NCBI GenBank assembly: GCA_021629085.1
Contig: JAJXRJ010000002.1
Coordinates: forward strand, 45,503 to 109,502
Direction of reading: 5' to 3'
DNA from: Oscillospiraceae bacterium
Lineage (GTDB): Bacteria > Bacillota > Clostridia > UMGS1810
DNA length: 64,000 nt
Below the pieces are notes generated by a model. That model saw nothing but the letters and a program-made list of their open reading frames with translations, did no database searches and was not told where the DNA came from. Shown piece after piece: positions 17,578 to 25,337 of this stretch. A program made the translations under genes and the position numbers. Numbering within the stretch: the stretch's first letter is position 1; every line of letters begins with the position of its first letter.

Positions 17578-18510
17578 ATGGCAAACGTCCTAATTACAAG
17601 TGAATTTTTTGGAAAGTTTTCAAAAGCGGGCAAACAGCTGCTCTTACAGGCGGGGCACACAGTGATAGACAACCCTTACGGGCAAAAGTTCCTCACACCC
17701 GAAGAGATCATCCCCCATGCAGGCAATGCCGACGCCATGGTTTGCGATTTGGAGCACATCACAAAAGAAGTGATGGACAGTGCGCCCAACCTGAAAATCA
17801 TCTCCCGGCGGGGCGTGGGCGTCGACAGTGTGGACGTGGCATATGCGCAGGAAAAGGGCATTGCCGTTGCGCGGACGCTGGGCGTGGTGGAACCGCCCGT
17901 GGCAGAGCTTGTGATGGCCTATATCCTCGAGTTTTCCAGAAACATTTCCAAGCTCAATCAGGATATGCATAACGGTATTTGGTTCAAACGGGAAAGCAGC
18001 AGTGTGGACCAAAAAACGCTGGGCATTTTGGGCATGGGCAAAATCGCCCGCGAGGTTGCGCGCCGCGCTTGTGCGTTCGGCATGCAGATCCTCTATTACA
18101 GCCTTCAAAGAAGCGAAGCGTGCGAACGCGAATTTGGCGCGGTTTATGCCCCGCTTGACGAGGTGCTCTCCCGCGCGGACTTTGTCACCTTGCACATGCC
18201 GCTAAACGAGCAAACGCGCGGGATGCTATCCTATGAGGCCATTGCAAAGATGAAGCCTTCCGCCTATCTCATCAACACAGCAAGGGGTGCAATTGTGGAG
18301 GAAGACGGCCTTTACCGTGCGCTTTTGGAGAAAAAGATTGCCGGCGCGGCCATTGACGTATACGACTGCGAGCCGGAGCGCGACAGCCGGTTCCGGGCAT
18401 TTGAAAACGTCATTTTAACGCCGCATGTCGGCACGTTTACCCGTGAGATCTTTACGCGGATGGATGTTTTGGCAGCCCAAAACATCATTGATTTTTTTGC
18501 GCGCGCATAA
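17578..18510 (+). CDS. D-isomer-specific 2-hydroxyacid dehydrogenase
   Basis: NAD-dependent dehydrogenase that interconverts 2-oxoacids and D-2-hydroxyacids; 310 residues, the phosphoglycerate-dehydrogenase-like subgroup. The Rossmann motif is [12 protein letters not shown] (third Gly replaced by Ala). The catalytic trio is visible as Arg in NTARGAIV, Glu in DVYDCEPE and His in LTPHVGTF. It is translated with the aldolase, whose last codons carry the GGAGG used here. The pair suggests cleavage of a 2-keto sugar acid and reduction of an oxoacid product; the actual substrate is unknown. Confidence 0.85.
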   Translation: MANVLITSEFFGKFSKAGKQLLLQAGHTVIDNPYGQKFLTPEEIIPHAGNADAMVCDLEHITKEVMDSAPNLKIISRRGVGVDSVDVAYAQEKGIAVARTLGVVEPPVAELVMAYILEFSRNISKLNQDMHNGIWFKRESSSVDQKTLGILGMGKIAREVARRACAFGMQILYYSLQRSEACEREFGAVYAPLDEVLSRADFVTLHMPLNEQTRGMLSYEAIAKMKPSAYLINTARGAIVEEDGLYRALLEKKIAGAAIDVYDCEPERDSRFRAFENVILTPHVGTFTREIFTRMDVLAAQNIIDFFARA

Positions 18511-18562
18511 CGTGCATGATAACGCCGATACAACTTGGCTATACTATCTATGAGGTGATACT

Positions 18563-18736
18563 ATGGATTATTACAACAACCTGTCCTTTTTACTTTTGGG
18601 TGACGAAGATGCGCATAACTACTATATCTCCCTGCCGCTCAATGTCAAGGAGGCACTCATCAGCAAAAAGGACTCCATCCACAGCCTTTCGGATTTGCAA
18701 ACCGCGGCAATTAAGGCGGATGGCCATACCATTTAA
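18563..18736 (+). CDS. 57-residue protein of unknown function
   Basis: A short frame beginning MDYYNNLSFLLLGDEDAHN, with GAGGTGA 6 bases before its ATG and a strong terminator 16 bases after the stop. It reads in a frame different from longer open frames here and has normal codon use. The rest (PLNVKEALISKKDSIHSLSDLQ) looks like two amphipathic helices. It may be the third gene of the aldolase operon or have its own weak -10 (TATACT just upstream). No family is recognised. Confidence 0.6.
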   Translation: MDYYNNLSFLLLGDEDAHNYYISLPLNVKEALISKKDSIHSLSDLQTAAIKADGHTI

Positions 18737-18752
18737 ACCACAGCCAAAACTC

Positions 18753-18790
18753 AAAACCCCCTGCCTGATCCAATTCCGGCAGGGGGTTTT
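18753..18790. terminator. bidirectional intrinsic terminator
   Basis: A perfect 13-base stem (AAAACCCCCTGCC and its complement) around a 12-base loop, with T residues on each side by symmetry. It separates the plus-strand aldolase operon from the convergent glycosidase gene. Confidence 0.9.
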
Positions 18791-18813
18791 GTAATTTTAA
18801 AAGGAAGGTTCCA

Positions 18814-21800
18814 TTACCGGTTGTAAACCGAAATGATGGGGCTGCGCAAAATGCCAAAGTTTTTTAAGCGGTATTCATAGCACCACGAATCCCCTTCCAG
18901 CCGCCAAAGCTGCGGCCCTGCCCAGCGTTTTTCTTCAAACGGGTTGTTGCAGTGCAGGGCGCCAAAGGTGTTAAACCGGTTGCCAAACAGGGTAAACTCC
19001 ACCGTGTGCCTGCCCTTTTTCACGCCGTCTATTTTGAGCGTATAGGGCGCATATACCACACGGCCCGCATCCTTGCCGTCTATGGCCACCCGCACCAGCG
19101 CGCCGCGGTAGCTGGAAGCGTCAATCACCAGGTCGCAGTCGTCCGTTTCCAGTTCTGTCTGGTAGGTGATGTTCCCGCCGTAAAACGGCATGCCCTGGTC
19201 TGTAATGCTGGAAAACCCCACGGTTTTGGGTTTTTGGATGATTGTTTTTTCACAGCCGCACACCCGCACACCAAAATCGCCCAGCACATAGCACCACTCG
19301 GTGTTGGTGCGGCGGCCAAACGGGATTTTTACAACCAGCGTGTTTTCCCCTTTTACAATGGGTGGCAGCGGCACGGTTTTTATGGCCTCGTCCACATAAT
19401 ACCCCGTCACATTGGGCGCAACCGGTTTGCCGTTAAAGGTAATGGCAAGCGTCTCGGCGTCCTCAATGGCAAGGGACGGGGCCGCATAGCCGATTTCGCT
19501 TTGGAAGGCAAACCGCAGCGTGATGCTGTGGGTGATGGGCTCCTCCTCCATCGTCCACGGCTGTGCCTGTGCTTTGCGTTTCGGCGGCCAGTTAAGCTCG
19601 TCACGCAGGGCGTTATCCAGCCGCAAAATTTCTTCCATAGGCCGGAAGTCCCCGCCGTCCAGCGCATATTCGGCAAGGTCGAGCAGCAGCGCATTGGGTT
19701 CGGCCAGCGTATAGGGGACCGCCGTTTTAAAGTCAATCACCCGGTCCGGCGTTTTTGCCGCCGTTTCAGGCGCTAAAACCGGCGCGCCGGGCGCTGTAAG
19801 CTTTAGAAGCAGGCTGTCGTGGCTGTAAATGGTGCGGCAAATGACAGTCCAGCCATCTTTTAGCGTATAGGGGATGGGAGAAATTTCACCCGTGATGGTG
19901 TCGTACAGCACCGGCGCATATTCGCCTTTTAGCTTGATGACAATTTCGCGCGGCGGCGTAATATCCACATTCTCGTCAAACGCGCTGTGCGCAATGAAAA
20001 TCCACTTGCAGTCCCCGTCTTGACGCATGTTATAGATGAGATCACCCGCGTTTTTGCCGTCCGCGTCGCGGATATCCACCAGCCGTTCGCACGCCAGCGC
20101 ATCCAAAATGGGGATTTCTTCCAAATCCACGCACACGCTCTTTTCATACAGCGCGCGCACCTCGCCGGTCTCTGCCGCGTCAATATATTTGGGACACGGG
20201 CCGGCAAACACCAGGTTCCCGCCTGCCTCTAAAAATGCGCTGAGCGCGTCAAACGTGGTGCGGCGAAGCGTTTCACAGCCCGCCACCAAAATGGAGCGAT
20301 AGGCCATGCTGCCCACCGGAAGCGGGTTCCCAGGCGTTTTGCAAAGGCCGGGCAGGAGCGATTCACTGATAAAGTCAAAGTCGATATGCCCGCCCAGCAG
20401 CCAGTTGGTCACATCTTCAAAGTTTTTGTCCAGCTTCTCGCAAATGGTGCGTTTGATATCGTTTGGCCCAACGTTGATCCAATAGCTTTCAATGGGGTGG
20501 ATCACCGCGGTTTTCACAACGGGCTTGCCGCGGGTGAGCGCAGTGTTGAGCCGTGCAAAGTGATCCTCCACATAGGGGTATTCCCTGTACCACGGCGATT
20601 GGTAGTTGATGGAGGCGGGATAGTCGCGCTTGGCCTCGCCCGCCATGGACACCCACGAAAGATGCGGCACCCGCACCGTGATGCCCAGCGCGGCCTGCCA
20701 GTCGCCCTGGAACTTGTGCCCGCGGAAGTCAAAGTCCCAGTTGGTGACGCCGTAGAGCTCGGAGAGCACGCCCTCTTTGCCAAACTGGTGCGCCACTGAC
20801 TGCGCCTGCTTGGCAGTATTAAAGTTTCGATGGTTGCTCAGCATGTCGATGCCCGGGATGGTAAAGGAACGGTAAAACCGCATGGCCTCCCCCACCGCAT
20901 GGGTTTGGGAGCGCAGGCTGTCCTCCTCCACCACATGGCCGGTAAAGGCAATTCCGTGCGCCTCGCACCACCTGCCGCACTGGTCGCCAAAGGCCGAAAC
21001 AAAGCATTCAGTGGCAAAATTATAAAAGTCGTATTTCACCTTGGAGGGCTTGTTGTTTGCAAGCGTCCACACCACCTCCGGCAATTTGTCCAAAATGTCA
21101 TAACCGTGCATATGCTGGAAGTTTTCTACAAAATCCGTACTCCACACAAGGCACACGCCGCACTGCTCGTCTGCAAAGTCCAAAACCCGTTTGGCCGGAT
21201 TTCTGTGTACAATGGAAAACTGCGGTTCGTCGGTAAAGATCGCGGGCACAGCCTTGCCAAATTCGTCCCCCACCGCGTGTTTGTAGCTTTCATAGGTGAT
21301 ATCGATAAACGTTTTCATGGCCGCCTCATCCAGCGTGTCCACATAGGCCTGGTTGTTGTACCAGGGGTCATCCTCGTTGATATGTACAAACGCATACCAT
21401 TTGACGCCCTTTGCGCGGTCACCGCGGCCGATGCGCGTATAAGAGCGCAAACTGCCGTCCGGATTGAGGCAAATGTCATATGCCGCGGCAAAATACGGCC
21501 TGCCGTTTGGGAGCGCCTCTTCCTTGGGCAGGTCGTCGGTGCGGTCGTGCACAGAGAGCACCATGCGCTTTGCGCGGTATTTTTTCTCTTTGGTCACCAG
21601 CCCGCCCGCCGCGCCGGAGGGCCAGCGGTCCTCGTCATAGAGCCAGGAAAGCATGTTTTTCTCTTTGGCCTCGGCGGTGCAGCATTTTACAAGCTCCATA
21701 AATGCATCACTCAAATAGGTTGTGTCCATCCCCACGCGGGAATGCATGTGAAACCCGCCAAACCCCATTTCCTTTAAATAGCCAATCTGCCGTTTAAGCA

Positions 21801-21915
21801 GGGGTTTGTTCAGCCGGCAGTTCCACGCCCAAAACGGCGCGCCGCGGTATTCAGCCGTGGGGTTTTGAAACAGCCCGTCCAAAAGCGCCGGCGCACTGTT
21901 TTTTTGATAGAGCAT
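18814..21915 (-). CDS. GH106-like alpha-L-rhamnosidase (large glycoside hydrolase)
   Basis: 1033 residues, no signal peptide, so probably cytosolic. The N-terminal barrel carries family signatures AEYRGAPFWAWN, GFGGFHMHSRVGMD and WLYDEDRWPSGAAGG, matching the alpha-L-rhamnosidase family of GH106. Acidic candidates for catalysis include FTDEPQ and VVEEDS. The C-terminal part (from about residue 780) is beta-rich, with jelly-roll-like strands. The ATG has GGAAGGAG upstream. A promoter-like TTGTTT-17-TAGAAT (22000-21972, minus) overlaps the preceding terminator. Substrate is inferred by family only; GH106-like proteins include many uncharacterised members. Confidence 0.7.
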   Translation of the reverse strand: MLYQKNSAPALLDGLFQNPTAEYRGAPFWAWNCRLNKPLLKRQIGYLKEMGFGGFHMHSRVGMDTTYLSDAFMELVKCCTAEAKEKNMLSWLYDEDRWPSGAAGGLVTKEKKYRAKRMVLSVHDRTDDLPKEEALPNGRPYFAAAYDICLNPDGSLRSYTRIGRGDRAKGVKWYAFVHINEDDPWYNNQAYVDTLDEAAMKTFIDITYESYKHAVGDEFGKAVPAIFTDEPQFSIVHRNPAKRVLDFADEQCGVCLVWSTDFVENFQHMHGYDILDKLPEVVWTLANNKPSKVKYDFYNFATECFVSAFGDQCGRWCEAHGIAFTGHVVEEDSLRSQTHAVGEAMRFYRSFTIPGIDMLSNHRNFNTAKQAQSVAHQFGKEGVLSELYGVTNWDFDFRGHKFQGDWQAALGITVRVPHLSWVSMAGEAKRDYPASINYQSPWYREYPYVEDHFARLNTALTRGKPVVKTAVIHPIESYWINVGPNDIKRTICEKLDKNFEDVTNWLLGGHIDFDFISESLLPGLCKTPGNPLPVGSMAYRSILVAGCETLRRTTFDALSAFLEAGGNLVFAGPCPKYIDAAETGEVRALYEKSVCVDLEEIPILDALACERLVDIRDADGKNAGDLIYNMRQDGDCKWIFIAHSAFDENVDITPPREIVIKLKGEYAPVLYDTITGEISPIPYTLKDGWTVICRTIYSHDSLLLKLTAPGAPVLAPETAAKTPDRVIDFKTAVPYTLAEPNALLLDLAEYALDGGDFRPMEEILRLDNALRDELNWPPKRKAQAQPWTMEEEPITHSITLRFAFQSEIGYAAPSLAIEDAETLAITFNGKPVAPNVTGYYVDEAIKTVPLPPIVKGENTLVVKIPFGRRTNTEWCYVLGDFGVRVCGCEKTIIQKPKTVGFSSITDQGMPFYGGNITYQTELETDDCDLVIDASSYRGALVRVAIDGKDAGRVVYAPYTLKIDGVKKGRHTVEFTLFGNRFNTFGALHCNNPFEEKRWAGPQLWRLEGDSWCYEYRLKNFGILRSPIISVYNR

Positions 21916-21981
21916 TTTTCATTCTCCTTCCCTGGCGCGCACAAGGGAACATGCCGCGCCGCTTTTTCCCCATTCTATAAC

Positions 21982-22019
21982 AAAAAAAAGGTGAAAACAA
22001 CCGATGGTTTCACCTTTTT
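21982..22019 (-). terminator. intrinsic terminator after the AraC-type regulator
   Basis: A 12-base perfect stem, AAAAAGGTGAAA and its complement, spans 21985-22019 and is followed on the minus strand by eight T residues (21989-21982). It separates the regulator from the rhamnosidase gene. Confidence 0.8.
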
Positions 22020-22030
22020 GGTAGACAGTT

Positions 22031-22888
22031 TTAATGTTTTGCCGCACTCCCGCGCTTTTTAAATTCCCCGGTGGTCATGCCCATCACCTTTTTAAACACG
22101 CGGCAAAAATATTTGGAATCGCCGTATCCCACAAGCTGGGCAATCTCCTCCACCTTTTTATCGGTGTTGGAAAGCAGGCGGCAGCCATGCCCGCACCGCA
22201 CCTTGTGCAGATAGTCGCGGAAGGTAATGCCCATATCGCACTTAAACTGCTTGCTCACATAGGGCACGCTGTAGTTAAGTGTTTCGCTGATGGCCCCCAG
22301 CGTCACAGGGTTCATATAGTTTTTCTCCACATATTCTACAATATATTCCGTAATGCCGCTCTCGCTGCGCACGCCGCTGCAAATCTGCCGCATGGTGAGA
22401 ATGATAATCTCAATAAGATAGCACCGCATAATTTCAAGATAACCGGGGCTTTTTTCGCTGTATTCACGCATCATCCGCTTCACAATCCGGGCAATGGCGC
22501 CCTCTTCCCCGTCATGGTAGGTAAAGCGTGTGGGGACATTGGAAAAGGTGATGTTGTCCAGTTTGATAAGATAATTGCTGATAATGTCCTCAAACCGGCT
22601 GCAGTTTTTCAGCGAACCGTCGATAAATTCCGGGCGGAACAGGCAGTTGACAATTAAAAACGGCTGATCTGGGAGCCGCCGGTACTGGTGTGCGTCGCCG
22701 TAGTCGATGATGTAATAATCCCCTTTTTGAACCACCGTGGTCTCGCCGTTTAACGTGTGCTCCGCCGCGCCGTCCAAAACATAGACCAGCTCCAAAAAGC
22801 TGTGCTTGTGCAGGCCCACATCGTTTTGATTGTACACCCGGATGTCAATGTTGTTTTTTCCAAGCGCCAGCTGGTGGGTTAAATACAT
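22031..22888 (-). CDS. AraC family transcriptional regulator with cupin sensor domain
   Basis: 285 residues. The N-terminal cupin/AraC ligand domain (about 1-150) carries HKHSFLELVYVLDG and KGDYYIIDYGDAH. The C-terminal double helix-turn-helix (about 185-282) includes LGAISETLNYSVPYVSKQF and AQLVGYGDSKYFCRVFKK. GGAAGG precedes the ATG. It lies immediately upstream of the GH106-like gene on the same strand, so it is the likely sugar-responsive activator of that enzyme. The ligand is unknown. Confidence 0.88.
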   Translation of the reverse strand: MYLTHQLALGKNNIDIRVYNQNDVGLHKHSFLELVYVLDGAAEHTLNGETTVVQKGDYYIIDYGDAHQYRRLPDQPFLIVNCLFRPEFIDGSLKNCSRFEDIISNYLIKLDNITFSNVPTRFTYHDGEEGAIARIVKRMMREYSEKSPGYLEIMRCYLIEIIILTMRQICSGVRSESGITEYIVEYVEKNYMNPVTLGAISETLNYSVPYVSKQFKCDMGITFRDYLHKVRCGHGCRLLSNTDKKVEEIAQLVGYGDSKYFCRVFKKVMGMTTGEFKKRGSAAKH

Positions 22889-22951
22889 CGCCAGACCCTT
22901 CCTTCCATGGCATTTTCCACGCCCTTATTTTACAGGTTTTTATAGGAAATG

Positions 22952-23854
22952 TCAACCGTTTTGCCGCTCAATTGTGGCGCGGTAGAGCTCTACAATATCG
23001 TTCAAAATGTCCACGTGCTCAAAGTCGTGGTGATACACAATGTTGATTTCCCGGATCATGCTGATGTTTTCAATGGGCAAAATTTTAAATTTGTTCTTTT
23101 TCACATCCTCTAAGCAGGCATTTCTGGAAATGATGGACACGCCGAAATTGTTTTTCACCAAATCCTTGATGGTGGCGTTGTTGTCCACCTCCAGTATCAC
23201 ATTAAAGGATTTTAAGGATTCCGATTTACTCAGAAGCGTGGATTCAAACAAGGTGCGCGTGCCGGAATTGGGCAGGCGCAAAATGAGCTTTTCCTTTTTT
23301 AGCTCATTTAAGGTGACAATGCTCTTTTTGGAGAGCGGGTTTTCGCTTCCCACCGCCAAAATTAAACAGTCGGTGTCCAGAAGAATGGAGTGATAGCTCT
23401 TGTCCACAATGTTCCCCTCAATAATGGCAATGTTGATCTCGTAGGATTTGAGCTTGTCATAAAGATTTTTTATGGTATCTGAAATAATTGTGATGTGAAT
23501 ATCGGGATGTTCGCTGCAATACATTGCCAAAATCTGTGAGATGATATTGTTTTCCGCCGTGGGGGTTACCCCAATCACCAGCCGTTTCACCGAATGCTTG
23601 GCATCGTCAATATCGCGGGATAAATTTTCATAGAGCGCGGCAATACGCCGTGCGTATTTCACCGCAATTTTGCCCTCATCCGACAGGGATATCCCTTTAT
23701 TTTCGCGCAAAAAAATGGCAATGCCAAGCTCGCGTTCCAACTGCTTGATATGCTGGCTGACCGCCGGCTGTGTCATAGAAAGCCGCTTGGCCGCCTGGGT
23801 GAAATTCAATGTGTCCGCCACCGCGAGCAGGGTTTCCAGCTTTGGGTCCATCAT
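22952..23854 (-). CDS. LysR family transcriptional regulator
   Basis: 300 residues. The N-terminal winged helix-turn-helix has TLNFTQAAKRLSMTQPAVSQ (residues 16-35), and a linker helix leads to a periplasmic-binding-like effector domain (about 90-290) with RLPNSGTR and GVSIISR motifs. It diverges from the cation/proton antiporter gene across 159 bases, the classic LysR arrangement, so it probably controls that transporter and itself. GGGGA precedes tandem ATG codons. Confidence 0.9.
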   Translation of the reverse strand: MMDPKLETLLAVADTLNFTQAAKRLSMTQPAVSQHIKQLERELGIAIFLRENKGISLSDEGKIAVKYARRIAALYENLSRDIDDAKHSVKRLVIGVTPTAENNIISQILAMYCSEHPDIHITIISDTIKNLYDKLKSYEINIAIIEGNIVDKSYHSILLDTDCLILAVGSENPLSKKSIVTLNELKKEKLILRLPNSGTRTLFESTLLSKSESLKSFNVILEVDNNATIKDLVKNNFGVSIISRNACLEDVKKNKFKILPIENISMIREINIVYHHDFEHVDILNDIVELYRATIERQNG

Positions 23855-23957
23855 ACAAAATCCCCCAATTATAAATAAAATTTATATATCTATATAAAAA
23901 TATAATTTTATTTTATCACACATTCAGAATATAATCAATAGTGAAAAGACAAATCGG

Positions 23958-23986
23958 CAACCCTTAGGGAGTTAACCCCGGGGTTG
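23958..23986 (+). promoter_or_regulatory. nested inverted repeats between LysR and antiporter genes
   Basis: CAACCC (23958-23963) pairs with GGGTTG (23981-23986), and inside it a perfect 12-base palindrome AACCCCGGGGTT covers 23974-23985. They lie in the leader before the antiporter start, followed by TTTTT. They could be LysR sites or an attenuator-like hairpin. Confidence 0.45.
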
Positions 23987-24013
23987 GCATTTTTCAAATA
24001 GAAAGGAAACGAT

Positions 24014-25267
24014 GTGATTTTTATGGCGGACTACACCACCACGCTCAACCAGACCGCGGTCATTTTATTAAACCTCTCTGTCATCTTATTTTCCGGGTTT
24101 GGCATTACCCGGCTGACCAAAAAAATGCGGCTGCCCAATGTCAGCGGATTCATTCTGGCCGGCATCCTGATTGGGCCGTACGCGCTCAACCTTGTCCCGC
24201 CCGAAATGGTTTCTAACATGGACTTTGTAAACGACATTGCGCTGTCGTTTATCGCGTTTGGCGTGGGCAAATTTTTCAAATTGGAAACCATGCGCTCCTG
24301 CGGGCGCAAGGTGTTTGCCATCACCTTTTTAGAATCCAGTTTGAGCGGGCTTTTGGTCACACTGTCTCTGCACCTGTTTTTTGGGCTGTCCTGGTCCTTT
24401 TCGCTCATTGCAGGCGCTATCGCCTCGGCAACCGCGCCCGCCAGCACCATCATGACCATCAAACAATACAGGGCCAGGGGCGAATTTGTCAACCTGCTCT
24501 TGCAGGTGATGGCCTTAGACAATGTGATTGCGCTTTTGGCATTTGGCGTGCTGGCCGCAGTGGAAGAATCTGCCGCATCCGGCACCGTGCATGTGTGGAG
24601 CATCGCCCTGCCCGTTTTTTTCAATCTTGCCGCCATCGGCACAGGCGCGCTGTGCGCGTACCTGTTAAAGTGGATGCTGCAAAACCGCAGCAAGGATAAC
24701 CGCCTGATTTTAACTGTCGCCATGCTGCTCGGCATTTCGGGCATGTGCAGCCTGATGGATATTTCACCGCTGCTTTCCTGCATGATGTTCGGCGCGGTGT
24801 TTATCAACATCACCGCCGACAAAGAGCTGTTTTTGCAGGTGGACAATTTCACGCCGCCCGTCTTCTCCTGCTTTTTCATCCTGTCCGGCATGCGCTTAGA
24901 CATCCTCTCTTTAAAAACCGCCGGGCTCATCGGTGTGGCATACTTCCTGATCCGTATTTTCGGGAAATACGCGGGCGCGTATCTTGGCTGCGCCATTACA
25001 AAAACCAGCCCCAATGTGCGGAATTATCTGGGTGTGACGCTCATCCCGCAGGCGGGTGTGTCAATCGGCCTTGCACTGCTGGGCCAGCGGCTTTTGCCGG
25101 CTGACCTTGGGAATTTGCTTTCCACTGTCATTTTAACCGCCGCCGTCCTCTATGAGCTGGTCGGCCCGGTGTGCGCCAAAGCGGCGCTGTGCTGGTCCGG
25201 CGCCATCCAAAAAGGCGCCTCCCCCGCCGGGATGGACGATACGGCCGGCAAGCACATCCAGGCATAG
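24014..25267 (+). CDS. CPA2-type cation/proton antiporter
   Basis: 417-residue integral membrane protein with about 12 hydrophobic segments, a Na+/H+ or K+/H+ exchanger family (Kef/NapA-like) member without a C-terminal RCK/TrkA domain. The first helices carry GFILAGILIGPYALN. SATAPASTIM, and LDN in the following helix, match the discontinuous-helix and ion-site region. The GTG start has AAAGGA 6 bases upstream; an ATG three codons later is spaced too far. It is divergent from the LysR regulator. The transported ion is not decidable. Confidence 0.85.
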   Translation: MIFMADYTTTLNQTAVILLNLSVILFSGFGITRLTKKMRLPNVSGFILAGILIGPYALNLVPPEMVSNMDFVNDIALSFIAFGVGKFFKLETMRSCGRKVFAITFLESSLSGLLVTLSLHLFFGLSWSFSLIAGAIASATAPASTIMTIKQYRARGEFVNLLLQVMALDNVIALLAFGVLAAVEESAASGTVHVWSIALPVFFNLAAIGTGALCAYLLKWMLQNRSKDNRLILTVAMLLGISGMCSLMDISPLLSCMMFGAVFINITADKELFLQVDNFTPPVFSCFFILSGMRLDILSLKTAGLIGVAYFLIRIFGKYAGAYLGCAITKTSPNVRNYLGVTLIPQAGVSIGLALLGQRLLPADLGNLLSTVILTAAVLYELVGPVCAKAALCWSGAIQKGASPAGMDDTAGKHIQA

Positions 25268-25302
25268 CAAAAACGCCCGTTCCTGCCATACGGCAAACAA
25301 CA

Positions 25303-25337
25303 AATCCCCCGTTTGCTTTAAGCGCGAAAGGGGGATT
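25303..25337 (+). terminator. possible terminator of the antiporter gene
   Basis: AATCCCCC pairs with GGGGGATT across a 19-base loop. The right arm lies in the 3' coding end of the convergent mutY gene, and the T-tract is weak. Confidence 0.35.

Noticed and set aside
18516..18794. Plus-strand open frame of 92 codons across the small gene
   Set aside because: Runs through the terminator; the 57-residue frame has the ribosome site and stops before it.
20830..21777. Plus-strand open frame of 315 codons
   Set aside because: Antisense to the GH106-like enzyme, with His/Val/Arg-heavy composition typical of a shadow of GC-rich coding DNA.
23958..23986. Terminator for a plus-strand leader RNA before the antiporter
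   Set aside because: The stem can fold but there is no clear upstream promoter, so I list it as regulatory repeats rather than a terminator.
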